From contig NC_091442.1 in NCBI RefSeq assembly GCF_964237555.1, forward strand, positions 63,028,011-63,092,010: a stretch of DNA of 64,000 nt, given 5' to 3'. This document shows positions 1 to 12,484 of this stretch, one piece after another. Numbering within the stretch: position 1 is the first letter of the stretch; every line of letters starts with the position of its first letter. Both the position numbers and the translations under genes were made by a program. The stretch is from Oryctolagus cuniculus (Eukaryota > Chordata > Mammalia > Lagomorpha > Leporidae). Under the pieces are notes generated by a model, which saw only the letters and a list, made by a program, of their open reading frames with translations, searched no databases and was not told the DNA's origin.

Positions 1-233
1 CCTATACCTTGTGTGGTTGTGTGAGTGCAGCCTGTTGAAATCCTTGCGTAGTATATACTAAGTTGATCTTCAGTATATGAAGGTAATTGAAAATGAAACT
101 CGATGGAGGGCAGAATGGGAGAGGGAGTGAGAGAGGGGTGGTCCACAGGAGGGAGGGAGGTTTGGCAGTGGGGGGAGCCACAACAATACAAAAGTTGCAC
201 TTTGTAAATTCACATTTATTAAATAAAAAATCT
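1..233 (+). mobile_element. L1 3' UTR end (rabbit-type), cut by window edge
   Basis: This is the terminal 3' UTR of a LINE-1, with a G/A-rich stretch at about 100-175 and the end motif ATTAAATAAAA at about 219-228. It matches the L1 end at 27853-28077 almost word for word, so both belong to one subfamily. Only the non-coding tail is present. The element continues to the left of the window, so its length and target duplication cannot be judged. Confidence 0.88.
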
Positions 234-239
234 ATAAAA

Positions 240-1416
240 AAGGAACTAGGTAACATCAGCAATGTTGTGGGTAAGAGCAAATTAAAGGTAGAATTGATAA
301 CAATACATGACCTGGATTCTCTAAAATTATGAACACACACTGAAAGATGAGAAGGAACAGAATATCTTTGAGAGTAATTATTAATGAACGTTCAATATTA
401 ACAGATAATTATTCTTTGATATGGAACACTGTTGTGATTTAATGAAAACTAAAAAGTGCTTACAAAAGATAACCAGACAAGACTCTTCTTATTCATATAC
501 AAAGGTAATTTAAAGAATTTATGAAAAATTAAATTATAAGATAAATGTTTATTTTGATGCAAAAAGTTTTAGATCCATGCATATATGTGGTCTTAGAGAA
601 CTTCACGAAAATTGTGAATAAAATTAAGCATGGCCTTCAAACATTTTTTGTACCAAGAAAATTGTCTTTTAATTCTGTTTTTCTGCGGACTTTTGAAGTC
701 TCCTTTACGTAAAGTTTTAATATGTGCCTTCAGTGGGGGAAAGCTCTTTCTTTTGTTTCTGTGCCCAATTTGTCTGCATTTGTTTATTCTCTTACCCTCA
801 TCTTCGCACAATATTTTATTTGCATTTTTCTGGCTTAGAATTCTGTTGCTGATGTTTTTAAGTCAAGGAATCTCAAATCTCTAAAGTAAAGACAAATGCA
901 AGCCTCTTAATAATATTCTTATTATCTCAGTTTCTAACTAATGTAGAGATGCAGAACTCCTGGTAATTAAATGATATTTTGTCATTAATTCCAGCTAGGA
1001 CTGCTGATAATATGTTCCAACATGAAATCCTCTAAGATATCTCATAGGTCATTGATAAACAGCCGAAAAGAAGAAAATCAGGGGATTAACAGTAATTATA
1101 GCAAAGTGTTCTGCTATGAAGTTAACTGAATTAAAAGTAATTGGATTATATATGATCTTCAACAGCTACTAGATTATAAATTTTAATTAAATCGTCATAG
1201 TTCTCATTCAAAAGTGAATGTTTGAGCATAAACTATTTTTAAGCAATAAGAAGAGCAGAATACTAATCAGGGCCGACTACACCAACAACCTCAGTTTGAA
1301 AGATATACCAAATTGATCACCAACCAGTTTCATCACCAAAAGAACTTCAAGTAATCATTTGTAGTTTTTAAAAATATTTTTACTTGATAAGAAAACAATT
1401 AGCTTTGAATGACAAC
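240..1416. other. Unassigned AT-rich sequence
   Basis: I recognise no repeat, gene or RNA here. Short open frames at 593-811 (minus) and 630-884 (plus) overlap on opposite strands and show no domain. The plus one is hydrophobic only because the DNA is T-rich. I treat both as chance. Confidence 0.5.
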
Positions 1417-1735
1417 TCATTTTTTAAATAAGATTTATTTAATTATTTCAAAGTCAGAGTTATGGAGGAGAGAGAGTCATTCCACAGATGACTGCAACAG
1501 CCAGTGTTGGGCCAGGCCAAAGCCAGGAGCCACGATCTTCTTCCAGGTCTCCCATGTGGGTAACAGGGGCTCAAGCACTGAGATGAGCCTCTGCTGCATT
1601 TCCCAGCCATTATCAGGGAGGTGGGCCAGAAGCTGGAACAGAAGTGGAGCAGCTGAGACTAGACCCGAAGCCCATATGGGATGCTGGTATTAGAGGTGGC
1701 AGCTTAGTCCACTTTGCCACATCATTGGCCCCAGT
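1417..1735 (-). mobile_element. CSINE, diverged
   Basis: The tail is at the left (AATAAGATTTATTT). The purine tract GGAGAGAGAG, the body words CAGGAGCCA and GTCTCCCATGTGGG, and the tRNA-derived head ending in CATTGGCCCC at the right follow in minus-strand order. Many mismatches to the young copies make it an old subfamily member. Confidence 0.88.
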
Positions 1736-2490
1736 ACAGCCTCTCTCAGTGCCAGAGTGGCCACATAGGGAATGCCGCTGTAGCACAACGCTGGCCCCTG
1801 AAATGCATTCTTAAAAAATTATTCAGGCTGTATGCAATAAAAATATGTAGCTTTTAAATTTTACGGGGAAAATTTTAGAGTCAACATTCCCCGACAAGTC
1901 TAAAATTATATTTTATCTAACATGTCTTGCCTACCATGGCAAAAAAAAAAAAATTATAAATAGCTAGTTTTATTCCCATATCATTTTATTAGTGTTGTAA
2001 AGTAAAAATGAATAAATGGATATTTTATTTAAAATAGTATACACATACGTTTTGGATACATGAATACATGCACACATATATTTTCATATGCTCTTCCATA
2101 CAGCCACATACATCTATTATATCAATTGAGATGTCAGTTAGTCTGTTAAGCAGCTCAGGAAGCTACTTGAACTCAGTAGAGACTGTATTCTATACTGCTT
2201 GCATTTCACCACCACTGCTAGCCTACCCACAGAGATATTTCCAATGGGCCATATTGAACACATCACACATATTACCATCAGTGTAGAGGAAAAATTCACC
2301 ACACATTTCTATGTAGCCTCTCTTTTCTTTCTTTTTAAAGATTTATATGAAATAATAAGGTAATATTATGCCTCTGAAGTAACTCAGTTACTTGCTAGCC
2401 GCAGACTCCAGCCTCCCCAGCAAAGGAGATTGATTATAAGGACTAAGATAAGAAAACAGATTAAAAAAAAGATAACAATCATTTTTTAGC
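1736..2490. other. Unassigned AT-rich sequence
   Basis: There is no recognisable coding or repeat signature apart from an A-run near 1940. The 72-residue open frame at 2068-2286 has no recognisable motif. Confidence 0.4.
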
Positions 2491-2494
2491 GGGG

Positions 2495-2715
2495 GAGGGT
2501 CTGGGACTGTAGCAAAGCAGGTAAAGCCGCTGCTGTGGTGCCGGCATCCCATATGGGCCTTGCCTCTAGTCCCAGTTGCTCCACTTTCGATCCAGCTCTG
2601 CTACGGCCTGAGAAAGCAGTAGAAGATGGCCTAAGTGCTTGGGCCCCTGAACCCGCATGGGTGACCCAGAAGAAGCTCCTGGCTCCTGGCTTCAAATCAG
2701 CCCACCACCTGTCCT
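2495..2715 (+). mobile_element. CSINE, 3'-truncated
   Basis: The head-to-body order is plus strand: GCTGCTGTGGTGCCGGCATCCC, then GGGCCCCTGAACCCGCATGG, then CTCCTGGCTTCAAATCAGCC. The pyrimidine tract and canonical tail are missing, so the 3' end is truncated or decayed. Confidence 0.8.
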
Positions 2716-2779
2716 TAGTGAAATATTAAGCTTTTTATGGTAAAATAAATTTAAAACATGTTATTTAAAAAACTACATA

Positions 2780-2910
2780 GAAACATAAAGGGACTAGGGT
2801 GGCAGCAAGAAAGTGGGAGGGGAGAGGAAGAAGAAAATAACATTATGTTCTTAGAATTAGTATCTACTAATCATACTGAATATAAAAATTAATTTAAAAA
2901 ATTTAAAAAT
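2780..2910 (+). mobile_element. Possible old L1 3' UTR tail
   Basis: A GGGAGGGGAGAGG purine stretch is followed by an AT-rich end that resembles the L1 tails at 24400-24545 and 53450-53580. The resemblance is short, so the call is tentative. Confidence 0.4.
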
Positions 2911-3014
2911 AAAAAGAACATTCAAAGCTATTTAAAATAGACAGTTGAATGAAATAAAAAACAATGTATGTTGTGAATGAAAAATGCAGCACAGATAAAC
3001 ATATTAAAAGAATA

Positions 3015-3332
3015 GGCCTGTGCCGTGGCTCACTTGGTTAATGCTCTGCCTGCAGTGCCGGCACCCCAGGTTCTAGTCCTGGTCGGGGCACCGGATTCTG
3101 TCCTGGTTGCTCTTCTTCCAGTCCAGCTCTCTGCTGTGGCCCAGGAGTGCAGTGGAGATGGCCCAAGTGCTTGGGCCCTGCACCAAATGGGAGACCAGGA
3201 GGAAGCACCTGGCTCCTGGCTCCAGATCGGCACAGTGTAGTGGCCATTTGGGGGGTGAACCAATGGAAGGAAGACCTTTCTCTCTGTCTCTCTTCTCCCT
3301 CTGTCTAACTCTACCTGTCAACAACAACAACA
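3015..3332 (+). mobile_element. CSINE, fairly young, with target duplication
   Basis: The copy runs from the tRNA-like head (GGCCTGTGCCGTGGCTCAC) through the B-box word GGTTCTAGTCC to CTACCTGTC and a (CAA)n tail. The flanks share AAAAGAATA (3006-3014 and 3333-3341), the expected product of L1-driven target-primed insertion. Confidence 0.92.
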
Positions 3333-3369
3333 AAAAGAATAAAATAAACAAACAGAAATCACAGGAATA

Positions 3370-6110
3370 AAGAATTCAACAGTGACATGAAAAATACAGA
3401 ATTGTACATTAGAAAGATTGTTCACAAGGATCAAGTGTGATTTATCCCAGAAACGCAATATGGTTCAACATATGCAAATCAATAATGCAATACATTACAA
3501 CAATAAAATGCAGGATAAAATCCATATGGTCATATCAATAGATGCAGAAAATTAATTTGAAAAGGTCAGTATCTCTTGGTGGTAAAACCCTAAAAAGCAA
3601 CTTTAGAAGGACGATATCTCAACATAATAAAGACTGCGCCCAATGAACCCACAGCCATCATCATAGTGAGTGTTGGAACATTAAAGGTATTTCCTCCAAG
3701 ATCTGAAACAAAATAAGGATACTCCCTACTGGCACTCTTATTCAGTATACTACTGGACATTTTAGCCATAATTAAGTAATATATGGAAATAAAAAGCAAA
3801 CAAATGGGAAAAGGGAAAGTACAAGTGTCCCTGTTTGCAGATGATAAGACTCCGTAAAAACCTCAAAATTCCCCCAGAAATCTTTTAATTGATATTGAAA
3901 ATGTTCTCTATTTACAATAGTTATAAAAGAATAATATACCTATTAACAAGTTCAACCATAGAAATAAAAAAATATCCTCTACAATGAAACATAAAACACT
4001 AATGACCAAAATTGGAAAAGACCTAAAAAGGGGGAAGGCTCCTACATTTATGGAAGAATTAGTATTATTAAAAATATCCATAGGATGTTATTTATAGATT
4101 CATTTTAATCTCCATAAATATACCAATAGTATTCTTCGTAGAATTAGAAAAAAACACTAAAATGCATATAGAATCACAAAAGAATCCATTGACCAATGCC
4201 ATGTTGAACAAAAGGAACAAGGTAAAAGTATCACAGTACTTGATTTCAAATCATACTACAGAATTTCAGAAATTGAAACAGCATTATACTATCATAACAG
4301 ACATTTATAGCTATGGGACAGAATAGAGATCCCAGAAACAAACTCAAGCATCCACAGCAGACTTACTCTTGACAAAGGTGCAAAAAACATACAAGTGAGG
4401 AAGGATGGACTCTTAATTAAATGGTGTTTGTTAAACAGGATTACCATATGCAGAATATTGACACAAAATTCCTTAATTATCATTGAATGCAAAAATCAAC
4501 TTGAAATAGAAGAAAATTCTAAATGTAAGACTCACAACCATAAAACTCATGGGGCCAATGCTATGGTGTAGCAGGGAAGAGCTGTCACCTGCAGTGTTGG
4601 CATCCCATATGGGCACTAGCTCAAGTCCTGGCTGCTCCACTTCTGATCTAACTCTCTGCTATAGCATGGGAAAGGAATGGAAGAGGGCTCAGTCTTTGGG
4701 CTTCTGTACCCACAAGGGAGACCTATAAGAACCTTCTGGCTCTTGGCCTCAGATCAGCCCAGCTCTAGCTGTTGCAGCCATTTGGGGAGTGAACCAGAAG
4801 ACGGAAGACCTCTCTCTCTATGTCTCTGCCTCTCTCTAACTCAGCCTTCCCAATAAATAAATAAATCTTTAAAAAAAAAAAAAAAAACCTCCAAGAACAA
4901 CACATAAGAGACATACTTCAAGAAATCAATATAAGCAATTATTTTATGGGTAAGACCCCAAATAACAGGGAACAAATGAGAAACTAGATAAATGTGATGA
5001 TAACAAATCAAGAAGTTTCTGTTCAGCCAAGGAAACAATCAACAGAATAATGAAACAACCAACAGAATGTCAGAAAATATTGATAAACTTCATGTTACAA
5101 AGTATTGCTAGCAAGCCATTTAAAAAATTAAAATATATGCAAATAATATAAATACATAGTTCTTAAAATAAGAAATACAAATGACAAAAAAATGTATGAC
5201 AAATTGTCAGTATTCTTAGTCATCTTGGAAATGCAATTCAAAGCTATAATGACATTTCTAACCCTAGTTAGGATGACTTCAATCAAAAAGACAAAAAGTA
5301 AGAAATAGAGGGTATGAAGAAAAAGGAAACCCTATAAGTGTTGGTGGGAATGTAAATTAATGGAGCAATATTGAAGGACTATATGGAGATTCCTCAAAAA
5401 GTAAAAATAGATCTACTATAGGATCCAATTATTCCATTTCTTGGTATATATCTGCAGGAGTTTAATCAGCATATCAAAGAGTTGTCTGAATCTGATGTTT
5501 ATTGCTTCATTATTCAAAATAGCCAAAATATCAAATCAATTTATGTGTCTACCAATGTAGGCATGACATTTGTATACAATGAAATATTATTTAGTCATAA
5601 AGAAGAATGAAATACTCTCATTTTTGACAATGCTGAAAGAAAATAAGAAAATTAGGTGAAATAAGCCAGTCATAATAAGACAAATGTCACATTTTCTTTT
5701 TTTATGTGGAAGATAAAAATAAATAACTTGATCTGAATGCAGAATATTGTTTACTAAGGTTTGGGAAAGATGAGGAAAGGAGAGATATGGGGCAGAGATA
5801 ACAGGTACTAAAACACAGCTTGGTAAGCAATATACTCTAGTGTTCTACAGCACATTTGAGAGACTATAATTTACGATAAACTAGAAAATATTTTATGAAA
5901 ATCTCCAAGCAAGACGCTCTGGCCTCCAAATATGAATAAATGATAACAAATTTGAAATGCTAATTATTGGGATTTGATAACACAGGTCTCATATGTGGAG
6001 TCCTATACATATTTATCTTTAATTATCACCATTTTAACATTAAAATGTAACAATCCTTGTGTAATTAAAAATAAAATTATAAAAAAATTGGAAAACAAAA
6101 AATACACATT
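3370..6110 (+). pseudogene. Old L1 ORF2 C-terminal part and 3' UTR, dead
   Basis: The stretch 3430-3560 decodes with many errors to the L1 reverse-transcriptase region (a DQ..FIP-like start, then ISIDAEN). At 5220-5640 it carries the familiar L1 ORF2 C-terminal end (sequence around GTTGGTGGGAATGTAAATTA). Stops and indels occur throughout, so no protein is possible. A CSINE at 4551-4888 interrupts it. High divergence indicates an L1M-age copy. Boundaries are approximate. Confidence 0.82.
4551..4888 (+). mobile_element. CSINE nested in old L1
   Basis: The head GGGGCCAATGCTATGGTG, body, TCTCTCTCTATGTCTC tract and (AATAAATAAATC)TTTAAA tail ending in a 17-A run are all in plus order. L1 relic sequence continues on both sides, so the SINE is younger than that L1. 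Confidence 0.92.
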
Positions 6111-6204
6111 TTCAGATTTTTAATAAAATGCTTTTGGTTGGTTTTTAATTTTAACCCTGGCTTTCTCTAGCTCTTTATGACAGGTCTAGGTCAGTTACCT
6201 TTCT

Positions 6205-6553
6205 AAAAATTATTTTTTAAGTTTTATTTTATTTTACAGAGTGACAGGGGAAGAAAGAGAGATTAAGAGAGGGGAGAGACAGTGAGAGAAAGAGAATCTT
6301 CCACTGGGTCACTCCCCAAATGGTTGCAACAGCCAGGACCTGGTCAGGCAGAATCCAGGATCCTGGAACTTCATCCAGGTCCCCCACGAGGGTGACAGGG
6401 ACCCAAGTACTTGGGCCATTCTCTGCTGCTTTCCAGGCACATTAGTAGGGAGCTAGACAGGAAGCAGAGCAGCCAGGACCTAAACTGTTTCTCTGATACG
6501 GGATGCTGGTGTTAAAAGCAGCAGCTAACTGTCTTGCTCCACAACACCAGCTT
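6205..6553 (-). mobile_element. CSINE, diverged
   Basis: The purine tract is at 6240-6300, followed by CTTCCACTGGGTCACTCCCC, CCCCCACGAGGGTGACAGGG and a degenerate head ending ACAACACCAGCTTC. The minus orientation is clear from tract-first order. Confidence 0.88.
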
Positions 6554-6665
6554 CTATGTAAATATTTTAAAGCTTATATTTTTAAAGATTTCATTTTTTA
6601 AAAATGGCTTCCCTATTCTATTTCAGGATTATTTTAAACAAAGAAAATAAAATTAAGAAAACAAT

Positions 6666-6979
6666 TTTTTTTTATTAATTTGACACATAGAGTAATATAC
6701 AGAGAAAGAGACAGAGAGAAAGATCTTCCTTACGTTGGTTCACCCCCAAAATGGCCGCTACAGTCAGAACTGCGCCGATCGAAGCCAGGAGCCAGGTGCT
6801 TCCTCCTAGTCTCCCATGCGGGTGCAGGGGCCCAAGCACCTGGGCCATACTCCACTGCCTTCCCAGGCCACAGCAGAGAGCTGGACTGGAAGAGGAGCAA
6901 CCGGGACTAGAACCTGGCACCCATATGGGATGCCGGTGCTGCAGGCAGGGATTAAACAAGTGAGCCACGGCACCAGCCC
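6666..6979 (-). mobile_element. CSINE, intermediate age
   Basis: A poly(T) start, purine tract, GGTTCACCCCCAAAATGG, GCCAGGAGCCAGGTGCTTCC and head GAGCCACGGCACCAGCCCC are all present. It is closer to the young consensus than its neighbour at 6205-6553. Confidence 0.92.
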
Positions 6980-6983
6980 CTAG

Positions 6984-8368
6984 GAAACTTAATTTTTATT
7001 ATCAGGTACCTTATATTCATTATTTCTTTCATTTTCCCCAGTCATACTATAAGAAAATAATTTCCCTTTAATAATTGGATAACTGCAACTCAGACGTTAT
7101 TAGTACTTTGTTTAAGGTTGCACAGTGAGTAGATGCTAAAACTGGAAATAAGTCTCAAAGCACTGTTCATTACACTTTCCATAAAAGATATGAAGATGCC
7201 CCTGGATTACAAAAGGTGAGGAAAGGGTGAAAAGAATGGATTGAAAAATGTTTCTTTAATTAGTTCCCCACAGGCAGTTCCTCTACCTCAAAGTAAATCC
7301 ACTAGATTGACCCCTACCACAGTCCTTGATCCTAAATTTAATGCAGAAAGATTGACAGTTTTAGATTTAAAATTAACTTGTCACACCTTAGGTTATTTAG
7401 TGAAATTAATGTCACTGGTGAAAGATAAAGTGATCCCTAAAGATAATTCTTATATATATATATATATATGTATATATATAAGACAATGATTTCAAGTACC
7501 TAATTGTATATATATAAATGCTTTCAAGTACCTATTTATATATATATAAATATATATAAAACAATGCTTTCAAGTACAGTAAGATTTTATACACAACAAT
7601 GGAAAATGTCAAATGATTTATGATCATCTTCAATAGGCTGAGAGCAAATGAAATTTTTATTGATAAATATTAAGATATACTGAATATTCAGGAAATAAGA
7701 TTCTCTAAGGCTATTAAATGATCTTGATCCCCTTGGATAAATATAAGCAACACTCATCAGCAGTTTTATTAATTTATTTATTCAGTAAAATTTTGATAAC
7801 AAATTTCTTTGTGCCAAACAATGAGCAAGATACTATCATAGTAATCTGTTCTTGAGTATCTCATTAGATAGATGGGAAAAGATGTACATCATCAAACTAT
7901 GACGTAATATGATAAATCTTATAATAGTGCTAGAATCAGAGCCTTATGGATTTTAGAGATGGAAAAGATTAGCAAAACTGAAGAAGTCAAACAAGCCTTC
8001 ATTAAGGAAATCACATTTCAGAGTGTGGAATGTAGATAATAGTTTGAGGAGTTCAATATTTCATTTACTTGCCATGAAATATAATTCAAGTGTTTCATTA
8101 TCACTTGGATTGGAGACTTCTGCTCCAAATTCTTAAAACTATAATTGGGTGTTGATGATGTGATTTTGGTAATGGTAGTGAGGATGGTGGTAATGGTAGT
8201 GACTTTAGTCATTACAGAAGGGTTATAATTATAATAATTATGATGATTATATGGAATACTCAAGTTATAACTTGCTCAACATAATTGACAACCAATTAGT
8301 AGCAACAAAATTAGTTACATTGTTGAGTACTTTTTCAGATTTATAATCCTAAATCTTTATTAAATATA
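6984..8368. other. Unassigned AT-rich sequence with (TA)n patches
   Basis: There is no gene signature. A TATA-type microsatellite lies at about 7451-7480. The word CTTTCAAGTACCTA recurs near 7485, 7522 and 7567, separated by TATATA runs, so a small AT-rich block has duplicated locally. Confidence 0.5.
7451..7565. repeat. (TA)n microsatellite with local duplication
   Basis: Alternating TA runs at 7451-7480, 7508-7518 and 7536-7560 separate near-identical copies of TTTCAAGTACCTA. Replication slippage explains it. Confidence 0.75.
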
Positions 8369-8369
8369 T

Positions 8370-8663
8370 ATTTTGAAGATGTATTTGAAAGGCAGAGTTA
8401 CAGAGAGAGAGATCTTCCATCTGCTGGTTCACTCCTCAAGGGCTAGGGCTGGGCCCATGGAATGCTAAGAGCCAGGATCTTCTTTTCTGTCTCCCATGTG
8501 GGTGGCAGGGGCCCAAGTCGTTGGACCATCTTTTGCTGCTTTCCCAGGTGCATTAGCTGGGAGATGGATTGCAACTGGAACAGACAGGAGAGCAACTTGT
8601 ACCCATACGAGATCCTACTATTGCAAGCGATGGCTTAATCCACTATGCTTCAACATAGGTCCC
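8370..8663 (-). mobile_element. CSINE, diverged
   Basis: GAAAGGCAGAGTTACAGAGAGAG, then CTTCCATCTGCTGGTTCACTC, CTCCCATGTGGGTGGCAGGGG and a decayed head up to CATAGGTCCC give the minus-strand order. Confidence 0.88.
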
Positions 8664-8717
8664 ATGAATCTTTTTTGAAAAGATTTTTTTTTTTTTTTTG
8701 GCAAAGCAGAATTCCAT

Positions 8718-9085
8718 GGAGCTGGTGCTGTGGCACAGTGGTTGGAGCCACCGCCTGCAGTGTCAGCATTCCATATAGGCACTGGTTTGAGTCCCGGCTG
8801 CTCCACTTCTGTTCCAGCTCTCTGCTATGGCCTGGGAAAGTAGTAAAAGATGGTCCAAGTGCTTGGGCCCCTGTATCCATGTGGGAGACCTGGAAAAAGC
8901 TCTGGTTCCTGGCTCCTGGCTTCAGATCAGCACAGCTCCGGCCATTGTGGTCATCTGGGGAATGAACCAGCAGATGGAAGACTTCTCTTTCTCTCTTGCT
9001 CTCTCCTTCATTCTGCCTCTGCCTCTCTGTAATTCTGCCTTTCAAATAAATAAATAAATAAACATTCAAATAAATAAATAAATAA
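8718..9085 (+). mobile_element. CSINE with (AAAT)n tail, facing another CSINE
   Basis: The head GGAGCTGGTGCTGTGGCAC, body and CTGCCTTTCAAATAAATAAATA tail are complete. The flanking words AAAGCAGAATTCCAT (8703-8717) and AAAGCAGTGTTCCAT (9129-9143) differ at two bases. They could be its target duplication if it landed inside the minus-strand CSINE that follows. Confidence 0.9.
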
Positions 9086-9089
9086 AATG

Positions 9090-9435
9090 TTTATTTTATT
9101 TATTTAGTTAGTTAGTTAGTTATTTTAAAAAGCAGTGTTCCATAGAGAGAGGGAGAGAAAGACACAGAGATCTTTCATCCACTGGTTCATCCTCAAATGG
9201 CCACAATGGCCTAAGCTGGGCCAGGCTGAAAGCAAGAGCCTAGTGTGTCATCTTGGTCTTCCACTTGGAGGGAAAGGGCCCAAGTGCTTGTAACATATTC
9301 AATAGCTTTTCTAAGCATATTAATAGGGAACTGGATTTGAATTGGAGCAGCCAGGATTTGAACCAACACTCATGTAGAATGCTAGCATAATAGTCAGCAG
9401 TTTTACTCACAGCATCACGATGAAGACCCCCATAA
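9090..9435 (-). mobile_element. CSINE, diverged, tail-to-tail with previous copy
   Basis: A (TTTA)/(GTTA)n tail, a GAGAGAGGGAGAGAAAG tract, CATCCACTGGTTCATCCTC and a worn head are in minus order. A severed tail of a minus CSINE at 8679-8717 may be part of the same copy, split by the 8718 insertion. Confidence 0.86.
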
Positions 9436-9439
9436 TGCC

Positions 9440-10318
9440 AAATCTTAAATTTAATTTGTGTATACTTTAGTGGCTTTGAATCACAAAACTAGGCAGTTCA
9501 ATTTAAAAAAAAAATTAGTGTATTAAATTTTTTCAGGCACACAGAATAAAGAAAATCCATGTTAATCCAAAAAGTTAATTTAAATCAAACTTCAAAATCA
9601 ATGAAATGAAGAATGATACACTTAATCTACATTGACATCTACATGCTAAGCCTATCTTCTGTACTCCCAAATTTTAGTAAGAATTTTATAAGGAAACTTC
9701 AAATATGATTCTTTCAAACCATTAATTATGGGCTTGTTGCAGATATTCACAATGACGAAATAGGGATCTAGAAGGTGAGAGGCATGTGTGGAAAAATAAG
9801 ACAGTTTATCTTGTGTTGTTTTTTTCCTTGAAAGTGAGGCATATAAAAAGGAAGAGTATGGATTTGTTTTGTAGACCACACAGCTAGAAAAGCACAAGTA
9901 AGACATTTGGAAATATAATTTACAGTACATTGGAATGAAAGTTGCAGATGCATGTGAGTCTATTTTAGAAATGATGTCACAAAATAACAGACACAAAACT
10001 TCACCAGATGGAATCTCTAACATTTAGTGAATGCTTTGGTTCTTTTGTATCACCTGCATTCAATTCTTTCATGAAGAAATGCTGTGGGGCTTTCATGAAT
10101 TTACATGATGTTGTGCATGTGTGATAGCTCATCTACCAGCTCTCCACTCAAATGTTTTGATTAAATTTCTAATCAAACATGATTTCCTTTTTAACATTGG
10201 ATTAGTATTATATTGAGTGTTGACAATTATTTATGCACCCTGGATACAAGACTTTTATCCCTTATGTGATTTGCAATTATTTTCTCCACATCTGTGTCTT
10301 GGCATTTTGTTCTTTCTC
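9440..10318. other. Unassigned AT-rich sequence
   Basis: I see no repeat or gene. The minus open frame 9652-10023 (123 residues) has no recognisable domain and no codon pattern that separates it from chance. Confidence 0.45.
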
Positions 10319-10319
10319 T

Positions 10320-10562
10320 TTTTAAATATTGATTTATTTGAAGGACAGGAAGGCAAAATAGCAAAGATAGAGGGAATGATATATGATAGATAGATAGACA
10401 GACAGACAGATATAGATAGAAGCAATCCATGCAATGATTCAGTCCTCAAATGCCAGCAACAATCAGAACAACACTACAAGTAGGAGCCTGAAACTCCATC
10501 TGGGTCTCTTGTGTTGGTGGCAGGGTCTAAATTCCCCAAGTTATCTTCCACTTGTTTCCAAG
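10320..10562 (-). mobile_element. CSINE remnant with GATA/GACA microsatellite
   Basis: TTGATTTATTTGAAGGACAGG begins a minus CSINE. Its purine tract has expanded to (GATA)n(GACA)n at 10385-10410. The body to TTCCACTTGTTTCC is recognisable and the head is missing. Confidence 0.72.
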
Positions 10563-10564
10563 AT

Positions 10565-11110
10565 AATCAGGAAACAGGGTTATTACCAAACTTATAAAGA
10601 AGAATTAACATTAATCCCTAAATTAAATCAAAAGAGAGAAAAGGGGGGAGGGAGATCTCTTCCAAATTTGTTTCATGAAGCTACCATTACTTTGTTACCA
10701 AAACTAAACAATGGTACAACAAATAAAGAAAGGAATAGGTCAGTATCCTGGATGAACCTAGATACTAGCAAATTGAATCCAAAAGCACATTAAAACGATT
10801 GTTCACCATGATCAATTAGGATTCATTCCAGGGTGAAATAATAAGCAGTATCACAAACCAATGTATGTGGTATATCACATCAGCTGAATTAAGGACAAAA
10901 ATCTATAATCATCTCAACAGACACTGAAAATGAATTTGATAAAATTTAACATCTCTGACCAGATTAGATATATGAGGAACATACCCCAACATAATAAAGG
11001 CCATTTATAACAATCCAACAGCATTTTGTTGAATGGGGAAAAGCTGAGTATTTTCTCTTTTAGGATCTGGAACAAGATAGATACCCTATTTTCACCCCTT
11101 TTGTTCACCA
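10565..11110 (+). pseudogene. Old L1 ORF2 fragment (plus)
   Basis: The open frame at 10434-10793 includes PNLFHEATITLLPKLNNGTT, which matches the L1 ORF2 segment just upstream of the reverse-transcriptase core. Downstream, GATCAATTAGGATTCATTCC and the SINDAE-like region follow, with frameshifts. It is a dead, short fragment. Confidence 0.78.
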
Positions 11111-12443
11111 TACTGTTTTATTACTATTGTTTTGTAATATGTTTTAAAATGAGATGGATCTGATTTTTCTTGTCAAGACTCTATTGGTCACTGTTTGTAG
11201 TCTATTGACATTCCTTATTTTTTTTTGTTTTTTTTTTTCTAATTTACAAACATTGACTTTGGGATTTTAATAAGGAATACATTGCATGTGTAGATTGTTT
11301 GTAGACTTTAACAATATACATCTATCTAATCCATGAACACAACACATTTTTCCATTTGTTTGTACCTTTGATGGCTTTCTGCAATGTTTTTATGTTCAAT
11401 AATTTGCAATAGATAGTTGTTTATTTCTAAGTAGCTTACTGTTTTGGATAAAATCACACAGGGGATTATCTTTTTAATTTCCTTTTAAGATTTTTCATTT
11501 TTAGTATACAGAAATTCAATTTATTTTTTTCAGGTTAATTTTATCTACTGCAACTCTATTTGTTTTCAAGTTATAAAAATTGTTAATTGTGTGTGTATGT
11601 GTGTGTGTAGTTTTTATGTCTTTAACCATTTAACACAATGTGATCTACAGAGATATTCTTTTCTTCTTTTATCATTTTGAAGCTTTTTGTTTCTTTTACT
11701 TGACTAATTGTTCCAGCTAAGATCTCCAGTCCTTTTCTGAATAGTGAGAATGAGCATCCTTGCCTTGTTCTAGATCTTACAGAAAAATCTTCCACTTTTC
11801 ACCATTGAATATCATGTTAGCTGCAGGCTTTTCATATGCCCTATATGTTGTTGAGGTAATTTCATTCTATTCATAGCATGCTGAATGTTTTTACCGTGAA
11901 AGGGTTTTGAATTTTGTCAAATGCTTTTTCTGCATCAGTTGAGATGTTGCTTTTTTTTTCCTTCATTCCATTAGTGTGGTGTATTATGCTGATTGATTTT
12001 GTTATATAGAACCATTTCTGCATTCCAGGAATAAGCACTTGGTCATGGTGTATAATTCTTTTACTATGCTGCTGAATTTGGTTTGCTATATTTTGTTGAG
12101 GACTTTGCATCAATATTAATCAGATCTCATTCTATAGTTCTCTAGTTTTGTCTTTGGTTTTGGGAGCAGGGTGATGTTAGCCTCATAAAAGTGGTTTTGA
12201 AATGTTCCTTTTCCTTCTATTTTTTTCAGGAGTTTAGGGATTGCTATTATGTCTCCTTTTAGAATTCAGAAGAGAGACCCTCAATACTGGGTCTTTGGTG
12301 AATGACATTTGTTATCAACTATATATCTTTGCTCACTATTGGTCTATTGTGATGTTTTTAAAAGATTTATTTGAAAAGCAGAGTTGAGAGGGGAGAAAAG
12401 GAGAGAAGAGAGAAAAAGAGGGAGGGAAGGAGGGAGGGAGAAG

Positions 12444-12484
<41 letters not shown>

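Noticed and set aside
2..340. 112-codon minus frame at the left edge
   Set aside because: It is antisense to the L1 3' UTR, and a near-identical frame occurs at 27853-28170 over the matching L1 end.
593..884. Overlapping sense and antisense frames near 0.6-0.9 kb
   Set aside because: Two frames on opposite strands in AT-rich DNA, without motifs or conservation evidence.
3030..3370. Several overlapping open frames on both strands over CSINEs (also at 6675-6968, 19725-20280, 33889-34285, 38172-38513, 55772-56131)
   Set aside because: They are translations of the GC-rich, stop-poor CSINE body. The same peptides recur at every young copy on both strands, so they are not genes.
9652..10023. 123-codon minus frame
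   Set aside because: There is no domain, no splice-site support and T/A-driven composition. Length alone is not convincing in 64 kb.
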